Notes under the pieces: model-generated
Told to the model about the DNA's origin: nothing
The model's input: only the letters and a program-made list of their open reading frames with translations
Database searches by the model: none
Shown here: piece after piece, positions 35,660 through 48,414 of the stretch
How the letters are laid out: each line of letters begins with the position of its first letter
Position numbering within the stretch: position 1 is the first letter of the stretch
Source of the DNA: Enoplolaimus lenunculus
Taxonomy: Eukaryota > Nematoda > Enoplea > Enoplida > Thoracostomopsidae
Reading direction: 5' to 3'
Length of the DNA stretch: 64,000 nt
NCBI GenBank assembly: GCA_030248215.1
Contig: JASANG010002266.1
Span: forward strand, 62,001-126,000
Position numbers and translations under genes: made by a program

Positions 35660-38600
35660 CTGATCGTTATTGGATCGATTGAGCATATAATTTGTGGATG
35701 AGCTTCGTCTGCCTCGGAACGCATTCCGACAACAGTCACAAATGCTCGCGGCCAAAGTTGAACTGCCAACGCCGCCCCGAATTGACGAATGAGATGTTGC
35801 TTTTGAAGATGCGGCCGATGTTTTTGAGCGAGTCGATTCTAACGGCGATAAAGGTGGAGTAATTTCAGGTTTTGGATGGCCTCCAGGTCCTCCTGGTCCA
35901 CCTGTTGTTGATGTGACGCACGATGAATTGTACACTCCTGATTGATCGGTTTCAATAAATTCACGCTCCTGTTTAAAATGCGCTTTTGAAATAATATTTT
36001 TGTTATGGATTAATCATTTTTTAGCGTTGAGGCCAACGTTAAATGACAACATATTTGTTAGTTTTCAGAATCCAGGGTTCCGCGTATGGAATTTTACGAG
36101 ATGTAAATTAAATATTGGCTGAAAGATGCTTTAGCAAAGCAAGCGAAAGCCAATTCGCTTCCGTCGACAAATTTTAAATATCGGATGAGTCAGGGATTGA
36201 ATTCCTGCCCCCCCCCTGCCTATGACAATGATGCCGGATCTAAACTTACAGTAGCTCGTTCAAGGCACTGGAGCAAATGATGGTGTTGAATTTCGAATAT
36301 GTCTTCGTCTTTCAGGGCATCAATGGGAAGAATTCCTTAAAATAAAAACGTCTTTACGCTAATATTTACTGTTGCGACCCAAATAAGGGGGGTGGCTGAT
36401 GCTTATTTAACTTGTCCAGAAGGTATACCCTGTTATTCGGTTACGGACTGTTATTTATTTTTAACCAGCCATCCGCTGCCCTTCGTCCGTCATATATTTT
36501 TGGTATTGCAACTATCCGTTGATTTAAACGTTCATTTGCCTTGTATCAAAAGCTTGAGCGATAATGCAAGGTTATACTTAGTAATGTACTTTCAAAACTT
36601 AAGTACGATTTAAAGTTTTGAACTCAACTTTAACTGGTCCTGGAGTAATTTATGCACTATAATTACAGAGTATTGACATTTATGGAATTTAATTTGGTTT
36701 AGCGATTCTACCCGCTTAGCAAATTTTCGCTTTTCTGCAATATTTTAGGTTGTAAATTATAGGATAAAATTTCTCCCCTGCCCCTTATACATGCCCCTAT
36801 TTGTCCTACTTAAAAACTTGCGTGGCCAATAGTACTTTTGGACCGTAGCAGTAGATTAAGCATATTTCTAAGCCTAAATCTAAGTGATGAAAAAAGTATA
36901 AGCCTAAGCCTAAACCTAAGCAAAAAATATAATCTAAAGTCGAATTCTGCTCTTTTACAGTTCCACCAGAATCCGAGACGGTCCAAATAGTATCACATAC
37001 GCCAGTTACGTAAACCAAATCACCAATTATACATCATTTAGTCATGGACCAGCACATTTGTGCACATTTTATCAAATCAGTTTACCTTCTTCAAATGCCT
37101 TAACTCTCGCTTCGTGAGCTTTTTTCTTGGTAAATAACGCTTGACCACTGGCGTTTTTCACTATACGTATCCTTGCAAGTCTTGCTTTCTGAAATTAAAT
37201 TATTTCCACCGAAATTTTGTTGTTTGATGTTTCAAATTAATTTGGCTCATATTTTGAAACGAAAATTACACCAATCACCAGTTAGCATTGAGTTCTCATG
37301 AAGCCGAGCTGCAGCAGTTGCGAAAATCACGCAAATAGCAACAATCAAATGCCATAAATGCGTCACATTTGGAAATTTGCTACTGGTTGAATCGAGATTG
37401 ACAAAAACAATCAACAATTGGTGATATGTGTTACACACATTTGAAAATATGACACAGAGATTTGAAGTATAAATTTGATACTAAAGATAGACCAAGTTAT
37501 AGCATACCAAGTAATTTATTCTTTGTAAAAATTTAATTATCGTAAAGCGTCCCTACAAGAACTAACAAATCTATCGTAGCTTCTTGTATAAGAATTGGGG
37601 CCCGTGTTAGCCATAAAAACCACCTGCACATTGAGAATCAGGAAAATTGGGCGAATTCAAGACTGGGAAGCTTAGGCGAAGTAGATAAGCTCCTATAATT
37701 AACACGGGTCAAGATGGTGTTATTGTCATGTAAATATCGCAAATTTTCTAAACGTAATAAAACCAAGAGTCGACAGTAACTTTTTTACAATAGTGTGCAA
37801 CTGAGTACATTCTGTGTAGAAAAGAATCTGCCCAACGCGCTTTACGGTTGTGGCTCACTCCTCTTATTTAGAGGAATCATCTTGTGTGAACCATGTCACT
37901 GTATGTATAAAACATGAAAAATGATCCGCTTTTAGTTTAATTTAAGGATAAACGCTCGTTTCTGCGTTTGTACCATACACATCCACAGAGCCGGAGCAGC
38001 CACCCACCCATACTTCACCTTAAAGGGTCCCCATCCTAACCGGATGAAACGAAGACGCCGAAGTTTTAAATGCGTATGACTTCTCGCTTCACTCGCGAGT
38101 TTGTGGCCACCATCTGGAAGTTTTGGGAAAACCCTGATCCCTGTCTGCTCCGGCACTGCACAGCCACGGTAATTGCACACTATATATTTTAAATATCATG
38201 CACTCTTGATATAACCAAGAGTGGATGATCACTTTTTATAACAAGAATATGCAACTGGGTACAGTTTTACATGCTACTGAAATTGTGTCTATGTAATCAC
38301 ATACATCTTGCAAAAGTGGACGCTTGTAGCATATAATAACCCCCCTTGTTTAAGGGGGGTAAATGTATTACCATAGCATTTTAAATTGTTTTATGAAGTT
38401 TAATGTTTTTTCTGGTTGTAACGATCAATCTCTTGCTTAAACCCCTCTGATCAAAAACGGGGGTCAGGCAAAAATGCAACGCGTCCTGGTACATTTTGCA
38501 TCATGCACAGCTCAAGCAGTTGCACACTCTTCTGCAAGGTGGACATCATCCACTATTGATATAACCAACCATAAGTACAAAATAAGGTACCTTTTGTGCC

Positions 38601-40874
38601 CTTCGTTTATCCGCTCGTTGATTTTGATGATAAATTCGTGAAAAGTTTGACACAATAACCGGAACCGGTAAAGCGATCACAAGAACACCGCTCAATGAAC
38701 AAAAACCCCCAATGACTTTGCCAATTGCTGTACCCGGAACCATATCACCGTACCTAAAATAGTCAAAAATTTAAACAGAAACAATCAAAACGCATCAAAA
38801 CAAAAAGCCAACGTAATTTTTAGCATTAAATGTTTTAAATTGAAATTTGAAGTTTGGTGCATTATAAAGTGTCACTGACATCCTATACTTTCTGCGGGTG
38901 TCGACACACACTTCAGGCAACCTTGTTCCATCGAGGTGGCTGTGAATTTTGGTCCCAGTGCGCAGTTTCCTACTTTTAAACGCTTTAATCCAATTGTACG
39001 TAAAAGATAAGTAGAGCAAATCGAATGCAATAAATGTGCTGAATTTCAAACCTCACCATTTCCTGATTCGAAAGTTACAAGACCTATCACGTACTGGTAG
39101 TAGATGCTACACAAATTTGAGAATACAGGCCCTAATGGCCAAATTTTTTTAGCTTTAAAATTTTTGCATTCAAGACTGACAAAACCGATGTATACTCATT
39201 TGAATTACGTTTTGCATCTGTGGTCATATATTTATGGGACATAAAAATTGTAACATTTATCACCAACTAACGATAGGTTACTTAGCTAAAAATCTGTTAT
39301 TCTCAGCTACGTGTAGTACCTTTCGCCAGTTAGTAACATAGCAGTTGTACTTGGCCATAGCTGTGAATCTAAAAGTCTAAATTCACATCATGGCCAAAAA
39401 TATATTAAATCTGTCAATATTAATAGTTCATTAATACGATTCGAACGTAATACGAGACCGCTCTCCAACTTTCGAAGGCTCGTAGCCAGACCAGCAGGTT
39501 GAGATTCGCCTAAGCAGCCTTAGAAAGGACGTGCGGTTGAAATAACAAGCTTACAAATTGGGACAAATGTTTTTAGAGGAAAGAAACGGGCTCAGCCGCC
39601 CCTGGTCCCCTGACGTTCTGGTTGCTGGAACGCCCTAAACGACAAATGCTATGCATAAATAATTGAATATAAGATCGTTATTAAGCTTGTTGTTATAAAT
39701 TAAAAGCGGCATTTGTGACGTACCCTAAAGTCGTCATTGTAACAATTGTGTACCAAAACGCGGCAGGAATACTGCTAAATTTAGTTCCGACAACTTTTTT
39801 CTCAGCATAATACATTATCGTTGCAAAGATAATAATCGCCATTGCAAGTGAAAACACCAAAAATCCAAGTTCTGATGCACATGATTGCAATGTGTAACCC
39901 AGGATCCGAAGTCCCTGAGAATGGCGTGAAAATTTAAATACACGAAATACCCGGAAAACTCTGAGAGTCACAAACGCTCCGCTAACGTCTTTATTGTCTT
40001 TTAGGAACAGTCCAATGTAGTAGGGCAAAATAGCAACAACGTCAATCAGTGACATAACAGATCGGACAAATTTGACGCGTTGAGGTGCGGCGTATAATCG
40101 TAGTAAATATTCAATTGTAAATATAATTACACAAGCAGTGTCAACCACAAAAAATTGCATATGATATAAATCGCCACATGTTGTTACAATTGGAGCACGG
40201 GATGGTTTGACTGGACGTATACTTAAACAAGGCAGTGTTTCGACAATATTACAAAATACTGAAACTGCAATAAAAAATCCTGTGACATAATAAAATACAA
40301 GCGCTGGTGTGCTTGTATGTGGATTTTCAAACGCACGCCACATTCGTTCTCGTCGAGATAAACGAGCAACATTTGCTCCACCTGCGGCACCGTCTGTTTC
40401 CAGTCTTTCTTCAATCAGTCGTTCTTGATTTTCTCGCTTTTTATCTTTGTATTCTTCATAACAACAATCGCTGATTAAATCTGGCATCACACCAAAGAAT
40501 GACAATTCGTCATCGTACGCAACAAAACATTCATGTTTTGGAAAATGTAACTTTCCAGTTCGATAAAATGTTAAAATATGACGAAAAATATCAGGATCTC
40601 GATCGAAAAAATACTCTTTTTCGTCGTCGTCAAAGAAAAAATCTTTTTCGTTTGATCCAAGCAATGTTTCAGGAAACTTTTCCAAACTGTTTCGCCAAGT
40701 TTCAAATCGGCGTCCGCTGACGTTGATTGCAAGCTTTTCGTCAGAAACGTAATCCACAGCGAGATCTTTTGCTTGAATTGCGATTGGAGCATTTGGCATT
40801 GGCTGACGCGAAATTGGAACCCAACCAATCGCTGCGGCGCGTGCGAACGGCAACCACGCTGCGACCGAAGCCAT
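35660..40874 (-). CDS. KCND: Shal/Kv4 voltage-gated A-type potassium channel, 5 exons seen, C-terminal end unresolved
   Basis: Exons, minus strand: 40874-39724, 38753-38591, 37188-37086, 36335-36250, 35968-35660 (604 codons, no stop included). The N-terminus [18 protein letters not shown] is the Kv4 hallmark used for inactivation and KChIP binding. The T1 domain spans about residues 46-148, with zinc ligands near H114, C116 and C137-C138. S1 lies at about 190-212, S2 238-262 and S3 269-291. S4 (about 302-325) carries the repeat [17 protein letters not shown]5 is at 335-357. The pore reads TMTTLGYGDMVP, the first intron splitting the Gly codon of TLG|YGD. S6 holds [11 protein letters not shown]. 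The C-terminal motif [15 protein letters not shown] matches the conserved dileucine and KChIP site. Exon 5 ends in a Ser-rich segment with CDCC, like the Shal tail. Vertebrate Kv4 channels are 630-660 aa, so about one short exon is missing, or the frame ends in the adjacent SINE. Plasma membrane; rapidly inactivating K+ current. Confidence 0.95.
36370..36720. mobile_element. TGTAGTGACCCG-family element in Kv4 intron
   Basis: Starts TGTTGCGACCCAAATAAG and aligns through the body with 22277-22718. The right end is lost or diverged. It lies only about 35 bp from the 3' splice site of Kv4 exon 4. Confidence 0.8.
36826..36983. mobile_element. GGCCAATAGTAC-type MITE with CCTAAG core, Kv4 intron
   Basis: Ends GGCCAATAGTACTTTTGGACCG and, inverted, a GATACTATTTGGACCGT form, with a CCTAAGCCTAAACCTAAGC core. 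Related to the GGCCCATG hAT-like family by layout. Confidence 0.55.
37600..37710. mobile_element. Small MITE with GCCCGTGTTA / TAACACGGGT ends, Kv4 intron
   Basis: Left end GGGCCCGTGTTAGCC and right end ATTAACACGGGTC are inverse. The flanks AAGAATTG and AAGATGGT match weakly. Confidence 0.4.
38218..38556. mobile_element. 339-bp inverted-end element beside a Kv4 splice donor
   Basis: AGAGTGGATGAT...ATGCAACTGG at the left is mirrored by CAGTTGCACACT...ATCATCCACTAT at the right. An 11-bp direct repeat, TGATATAACCA, flanks both sides exactly (38207-38217, 38557-38567). Its edge is about 22 bp from the 5' splice site of Kv4 exon 2. It contains the hairpin ACCCCCCTTGTTTAAGGGGGGT near 38340. Confidence 0.8.
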
Positions 40875-41407
40875 TGAACAAAATATTTAAATTTAACCAA
40901 TGAGTTACTCGGGATGCGGTTATCAATATTAATTCTAAATAATCAGCGTTCGAGAAACGACGACCAATCTAAAATCTGTCCAATCACAGCGTGCTAGACG
41001 TAGTAATGAATGCTAAATTTGCCGAATCAGTGCTCGACAAAGTTCGATTATTAATATTTTATCTAACAACGTAAGTTTTAAAATATCGCTAATATTACAG
41101 ATTGGAATGGGTATTTTTTCAAACTCTGAGTTAAGGGCAAAGAACAGTTTGGAAGAAAAAGATCACCTGAAGATATATGATCGCTACTGATAAAGACCGT
41201 TGGTTAATATAAGTTGTTGAATATTATGCATATTTTATGACATATTTACTCTGAGGTGCGATGTTCACTGCGGCTGTCTGTAATTGCACAATTGTTAAAT
41301 TTGCATGCATCAATATTTGCTCACAATAATTGCAGCGATTTCATTAAATGTAAATTAAGATTACATATAAAATTTAATAAACTGCTGGAAAAGTATATCA
41401 AATAAAT

Positions 41408-41597
41408 GGCCCATGTGTAGAACAGGGCCGGAACAGTAGTATAAGCATATTCCTAAGCCTAAGCCTAATACCTAAGCCTAAGCCTAAGCGTATGAATGAC
41501 ACTATTCCTAAGCCTAAGCCAAAAAATTAGTCTAAAGCTTAAAGTCACTATTATAGCCCCTCCGAAAAACGATCCGGCCTTGTTTTGTACATGGGCC
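41408..41597. mobile_element. hAT-like MITE carrying (CCTAAG)n, 190 bp
   Basis: Ends GGCCCATGTGTAGAACAGGG and an inverse ending TTTTGTACATGGGCC. The flanks AAATAAAT and ACATAAAT are a 7-of-8 target duplication. The core has several perfect CCTAAG hexamers. It lies about 0.5 kb upstream of the Kv4 start codon. Confidence 0.82.
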
Positions 41598-41874
41598 ACA
41601 TAAATAATACTGAATTAATTCTACAATATTTCCCGATTGTACGAGTATTTTGACTGTATTTTGAACTTTTGCAAGACAAATGAATATTTAACCCAAACTC
41701 TGCGTAACAACAGCCATGGATTCATGCGATACGCGCATTTACGTTGATTTTAGAACAAACACATTACAGTTACTCATAAGCACTTGCTTGTATATGTTGA
41801 TTAATAAAGTTAACCAACAAGAAATAATTTATGAAGAAAATAAAGTGAAAATTGGGCCACACTGAGCTGCGTAC

Positions 41875-42027
41875 AGTAGTTTGTCGACAGATTTGAGAAC
41901 CGCCGTTAAAGGCAACTTTGCAGCCATGGCAGTTTGACGTTGCATTTACGCCAAATTCATGTCTTAAAATTCGTCGAAATGCGAAACAATAGACAGGTTT
42001 ACAGGCTTCAACAATAACTTTTCCATC
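41875..42027 (-). CDS. Candidate cysteine-rich coding exon, gene unknown
   Basis: On the minus strand a 153-nt segment lies between a good acceptor (CTAAC branch-like motif about 20 nt upstream, then ACTTACAG) and a possible donor (ACT|GTACGC). It is open in one frame, a whole number of codons long, and codes for a Cys-rich piece with an ACKPVYCFAF segment, FGVNATSNCHGCKVAF, and a final IC. The pairs C-x4-C and C-x2-C suggest zinc or disulfide bonding. It lies about 1 kb upstream of the Kv4 start on the same strand but shows no link to Kv4. I found no partner exons. It could be part of an unrecognised gene extending to higher coordinates, or a chance open segment. Confidence 0.35.
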
Positions 42028-45000
42028 CTGTAAGTGTAGACCACAATGTTAGTCGATGAATGCGCCGGTTCACTATCGGTTTCAAATTATACAATTCGGA
42101 AAGGTATATCGTGACCCCGCTCCAGGACAAAATTGCCATGCTAATGCAACTTCCACAATATCACGCGTACACCAAGTAGGTATTTTTGTGGGGGTAGTGT
42201 GATGGACAATGAAGTAAAAAAAGTTTCAGTGTCCGGGACATTGAAGTATTTTGTCTTCAGTGTTCCGGATGCTGAAGCAAAAATACTTCATTATTCAGGA
42301 TACTGAGGCGAAAGAAGCTTTAGTGTTCATGAAACTACCTTCTCAAAAGTTACGTGATGTACGCATGATGTTGTGAACGTTGTATAATCATTTAGACTTT
42401 TGCGTAAACCAACGGTGTCGGTGTCCACGAATCCTAAAGCCTTAAAAACAGTTACTACGAGTCAATAAATTCCACAAAATGATATATTTGTTTGAGCAAA
42501 AAAAACTAAAATTGGTCTGTTTTGTTTGCGTTCAAACGGAAATTAAGTATTGAGTGTATTTATATAAAATTGTTGATATTTTAGCTTTATAATTTACTAA
42601 ACTCGTAAGCATTCGTCAGACCTCAGAGCTGAAACTGTCACCAGTGTAACGGAATGTACAAAATTTTTTCAACTGAATTTTTAATGCTGTGGATAAAATT
42701 TTCGTCCTGGGTGGAGATATTCGTATTAGAAAGGTAAGACGTCTCCACGAGCCTCGTAGAAAGGCTGTGCAACTTGTGACTAAAGAACACATTAAACAGA
42801 CATAAGCGCGAGAAGATGAACTAATTTAAAATAATTAAAGTAACTGATCAAATATGTGAAGGTTGAAAGTTTACAAATGGCCGAAATTGACAAAACCCTG
42901 GGTAATCAAATAAATGGAAATTTGACTCTTAAATCAGTTTTCCACTACAAATTTTGTATCAGAGCCAGAAATATAGTATTTCGCTTCGCCGTTCAGAAAA
43001 ATCATTTGCTACGTACCAAAAATGAAATTCAAGCAACGATAGACGCTTGCAAATTTTCACAATTGTCACACGTTAACGAAACGTCAAATCCTATTTTAAT
43101 ATAAATCCAATCACCTGACCATGTTTCACGGCTCACGCAGATTTGGCCAACATTTAAAGGCTAAATAAGTTGCAAGAAAAGCTTTTCTTAAACCTAAGCC
43201 AGGAAATGCTAGGGAGACTGTAAAAATGTGTATCAAAAATTATGTTGTATTAACGCATTCAGTTAAAACTCAAACAAATCGTTTTGGTTAAAGTGCACGT
43301 GGCTTAATTTTATTTGCCATCCCAAACGTCCACACGTATACTACATATTGAATCAAAAGCTTTAATCTCCGACATTTCCATTTCAAAACGACGTCCCGTT
43401 TTAACAGAAATAATACCGAAGCTGAAAACTCAATTAACTATCGCACGCTTCGAAATACTCTCTCTCTTACTCTCTTTCTTTCTGTTGGTTCATCTTAACA
43501 GCGTATGAAATCAGACCCAAAAATCATGGCTGGATGCCATACAAGCAGTAGGGGAACGGGTGCCTCGGAAGTCATATCTCTTTCTTGAATCTATATTTAG
43601 TGTCAGATGAAGACGTTGTGTTTTATTGAAGCATCTTTTATTACCGTTTACCAATTCTATTTGAAGAATAAATTTTTTAGTCGATTGTATTCGATGCTCG
43701 TCCCACTGGTCTGAATGCCTCGATTTGCCATAATCCCATATTATACATGTATGCCGTCCAGTTTCAACATTTCAAATTGATTTTTAAATTCGTTTATACG
43801 TCTGTGAATACAACATATACAGCGTTGTTCTCCCCCCATATCAAATTTATATTAAAAACACAACACGAAATAACAAAGCGCAAGAAACACATTCGTAGAC
43901 CCTGTCAAGCTGTTCTTTTATAGCCGGCCAAATAAATAAGATAACAGCGAACTAAGCTTATATGTAAAAGGGGCGTAGACCGGATAGTATATGCATTTGT
44001 TTATATCCCCTCGCACAAAAGTTTTAAATTACGCGTAATGAACCTTGGCCTAAAAGCCTAAACCTAATTCTATGTCTTAGCCTGTTCAATAAATCATAAG
44101 CCTGTCATATTGAAAATAAAATATAAAAGTAATGTGAGAGAAAAGTTTTGTTGTTTATCAAATTAAATTTTTGTTGTGGAAGAGCAGGAAGTATTTAGGC
44201 AGGATATATTTTCCTAAACTGAAATGATTTCCGAAATGAAACAAAATGGGAATTCTATGCTGAAAGTGAAATTTAGAAATACAAAACTGTAACTGTGATA
44301 TTTGAACTGAGTACGAAGATTGAATTTTACCTGAATCGCATTCTAAACTGCGCGTTAGCATCGATTACCGGTTAGCGATAGGTTTTCAAACTGACAAACT
44401 CATGTAATTGCAGATTTCAAAATAAGCCCTGAAGTGGAACAAATCAAACGCAAAAAAATGTTAAATTTCGAACTTGACCATTCTGTGGTTTAAATTCTAC
44501 ATGACCTATAGCCGACTGGTAGTATGTGCTACACACATTTGAGAATATAATCCGTTGTCACATTTGTTCAACAGGCTGTGTTATATTTTAGAGCATAAAT
44601 TCCAGTTCGTCGAAACAGCCGTTACTAAAACTGTTTGGCTGATCAAATGGTGTCCAAATGGTTCATTCAATGGTTCCACAAAAATTATGTAAGGATGCGG
44701 TTTTGGATTTATAATTCAATGGACTAAAATTTCATTTCTTTCCGTACAGTTAAAATTTATTGGTGTTATGATCTATGATATACCAATGTTGTCAAAAGTA
44801 GGTTGATTTGACAGCCAAGACAGGACACAAACAGTGGTCATTTCAGGTTATCTTTACCTAAATTTTGTCCTCCACAGAGAAGATTTGACATCGCTTGGCC
44901 TTAAATTATGCGAACTCCAATCAAGTCTTTGTTGATCCTTCGATATTCGAAACTGGCTACGTGGTTGAAACTTTAGCAGAAGCAGAACAATCAGTTCTTT

Positions 45001-45349
45001 TCCTTGGGTTTTAGGCAGCCAGCCTGTGGTGGACTCAGAAATTTGTAAAAGGGTGGCCTCACGTGGCATAAAAGATGCCGAAAACTCGAAAGCAAAGCTA
45101 ACAAGAAACCGAATTCCATTTTAGTACTAAACATTAATACAAGATCTTGGTTTCAATCTGTGTTTGGGGGCCATAAGCCGCTGTGGTGCAACCTTTGTAT
45201 CCGCAAGTGCAGTCCGCAAAATTTAACCCTTTAAATTATAGAATATACTATGAGCAACTAAATACAAGTAATATATGAGCAGCACAAACACTGTGAGCAG
45301 TGTTTAGCAATTTCAACATATATGCGCGGTAGAAAATCTCTACAAGACG

Positions 45350-45505
45350 TGAGATCCCCCTCGGGCTCCAGCGTCAAGCTCCTATAGCTGAAAGGTCATC
45401 GCAAACGCCTTCCACCCGAGAGACTGGAGATCGACTGTTTGCTTGAAATTACATCTCCATAATATCATATGAAATTGAAAATATTCATGTGAGAAAGGGT
45501 TAAAG
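45350..45505 (+). repeat. tRNA-derived SINE copy
   Basis: It has an A box-like TAGCTGAAAGG, a decayed B box (AGATCGACTGT) and the family tail GAAAATATTCATGTGAGAAA. Confidence 0.6.
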
Positions 45506-47953
45506 AAGATCTCGAAGAGTTGCTAATAAAATGTTGGAAACAAAATTTTTTAACGTCATAAAATTTCTATAATTTAGAGAAATATGAACACTCTCGTCTG
45601 GCGAGGCAGGGGGACCTCTTACGTTCTTACAGGCCTGTCTTGGTAAACTATAAACAATTATCACCCAACTGTGCTTCTCAGCTCTGATGTATTATCATAC
45701 GCAAAATGTCGGTTATGTACAAAACGTTATCATAATTGAAAATGAGGCAAAACTTTTAAGGTTACGTGCGACAAAAAATACGCATTCTATATTTGAAAGC
45801 TTGTAACCTGGGATGGTTGGCAAAACGAACCCTCACAAGAGGCTTTTTACCCCGGTGAGGTTCAAGGCACAATGTGATGTTTTGTGTATATGTATATTTG
45901 TATATTTTTATAATAAATTTTACATTATCATACATAAATCTTTTCGACTTCATAGTCTGATAAGGTACAAATGTAACCGTTTTTTAAATACGTTCGATAA
46001 TTTGGGTCACAGACTGTTAATCAGTTTGGTTTCAGTGTTTGAACGTTGGTTTCAGTCCAATAACAACATCTCGGATCGACGGGTTGTATGCCAATGTGTT
46101 GTAATACTCGATTTCTGATTTAGTTTACTTGATAAAACACCGCAAGATTATGAATTAAATTAAAATTAGCGCATGTTTGTGTGGTTGACATAAGCTCGAC
46201 CAATCGTAGAATAGTTTAGGTGCCTTGGGAAATTTGATCGTTAGGCGGTATTTTGGCGGTGCTTTCCGCTGTTGGCCTGTCCTTGCGTGCCAAATTGAAT
46301 ACAGGCTTGGATTCAAACTGAAATCTGGACTGCGTCAGAAAAACAATACCAGGTTTATAGCTGTCGGAAGACCAGATGGGCTCAACTAAAAAATTTCGGC
46401 TAAATTGTAGGAAGCCTCAAAATCACATAGAATGTCCGCGAGTGAAACTTTTTTGATAAACTGCAATAGGGTTAAACCAAGATTTAAACTAATTTTTTTG
46501 GTTTGTCTTAGGCTTAGGCTTATGATTATAGGATTATGCTTACACCACTGTTACGGTGTCGTTCTTTACGATGGTTGGATTTGTAACATAAATTATAAAG
46601 AAGAGAGTTCAATATATAAAATTGGTTCTTTGCAATGAAAAAATTTTTGAAAATAACCTAAAATTTAGCAAAAAACTTATTTCTAAATATCGATTAATTA
46701 AACGGAGCGACGTGACTCAATTGAAATCAGTACCAAAAAAAGCCTCCAAATCATAACGTAAAACAACTGCACGTACAAAACCAGCATTCGAGGTTATGCA
46801 ACGGAACGTTCGTTGAAATTCGTCCTAAGAACCATATGGTGTCCGTTGCCATAATACAGGAATAAATCTTAGCAAATGGCAAGCGACGTTAAACTGAAAT
46901 TTGACAGCAAAGTTTCAAAAAGAAAGATTTGTAGCCAACTTAAATTCAAGGCTTCAAAGCTTTTAATTGAAAAGTTTTCAATTTTCTCGAATATTTTCGT
47001 TTGGACGAGTTTCTGAGGCAGCTTAGGTGTGTTTAGAACAAAATCTTACAAGTAAAGGTTTACGCTAAATTGAATGATGCTGGAACTATTTACCCACGAA
47101 TAAATTATGCAAATTAGAAGATAGAAGGTACAATTGTAAATTTTGAAATTAAAAAAATTTCTTTTGTCTTCTTCAGGTCCGCTCTTGACAGCCAATAAAT
47201 TATTGTAGCAATCGTTCGTAAATGTCGTAGTACATCCATTGGCGTACCGAGAAATTTAGATTGCGAGGGGCTGCATCCTGTCAGGCCTGTGCCTTACTTT
47301 AATGTCTACATTTGAACAGCGCCGCACGCAATTTTTTTGAAAATCGATCAGTGAAAAACATTGCGAGCGAAGCGAGCGAGAAACCACACGTAATTTTTGT
47401 ATCAAAAAATGTAAATTATGACGCAAGAAATGATTCCGATTGGAAGACCACGGCCCCTCCGCCATCCTTCAGTACGCCTCTGAGTATATCAAAACACTTC
47501 CGACATGAAATCCACGCAGCAAACCTGGTGCTTTTACCGTATTTGTTTGTTACGGCCACATGAGAACAGCAAAAACTTTCAGCATCAGCAATCACAAGTG
47601 AACGCTTGTGTTTGCAACTTGAAACTTTTATTTAAATTTTCATATAAAATAGAAATGAACTAAAGTCACGAACTTAGGAACTGTGCATTGTTTAGTTCTC
47701 GTGTGCGATTCTGTGATGAAAACAGGCGATTTAAACGTACAGTCACGCATGCGTAAAAGTTGAATTGGAAAATACTTTGTGACCAGCGTAAGATTTTAAT
47801 TTCTTAGAGGCGATGCCGTCAAATAAACGCTCTTTCTACGAAGAAATTGACCAATCAAAGGTCGTCAATAAGCAACAGATTTAATTCCGGAGACTGTAAA
47901 CTTAATTATTTTTGCTTTCATGTTTAATTTTAAAACACAAATCCGTTAATTTC

Positions 47954-48411
47954 ACTGTTTTCACAGCAAAACAAGTTGAATTCACTGAAAGTGATCATAA
48001 AATTATTGTTGACCAATTGACGTGTTTGAAAGTTACAAGACATATCACAATGGTGTTTATACCAAACTTAATAAAATTACAAGCAACAAAAATGTTAGAA
48101 AACCAAGTGAAAAATCTCCGGTTTGCAATAGAAACAAATACCGGATATATGCCGGTCCAGAAAGTAGGATCATACTCTGCTTTATCGCAAACTGTTTATA
48201 GCTGCTGCTATACAGTTTCATGGGTTCAGATTATATTCGTTATGATCCTAAAAAATTTCCAGAGGCAAACAGTATCATTAATAAGCGTTACTCGCAGACG
48301 AAAAATAATTTAAAATTTACTACTAAACATCGTCTGAAATCATTATTCAAGAAATCTAAAAAAATAACGAAGCCAGCAGGCAGACAGAGCAAAGCTTTCT
48401 TACCTGTTTAA
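47954..48411 (+). CDS. Weak candidate coding segment(s), unknown
   Basis: After a TTTTCACAG acceptor-like site at about 47958-47966, one frame stays open to about 48205 (starts KQVEFTESDHK, later IETNTGYMPVQK). A second frame is open from 48220 to a stop at 48409-48411 (starts MGSDYIRYDPKKF, very Lys-rich, ends KAFLPV). The two would need a small intron or frame change between them, and I could not find a convincing splice pair. Composition looks more coding-like than its surroundings, but there is no recognised domain, and a small inverted-repeat element begins directly after it at 48415. Confidence 0.22.
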
Positions 48412-48414
48412 AAT

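Noticed and set aside
39693-39723. The last nine residues (YVTNAAFNL) of the long Kv4 first-exon frame
   Set aside because: Read-through into the intron; the GG|GTACGT donor joins exactly to the YGDMVP exon.
41445-41530. Interstitial telomere relic
   Set aside because: The hexamers are inside a MITE with inverted ends and a target duplication, so transposition explains them better.
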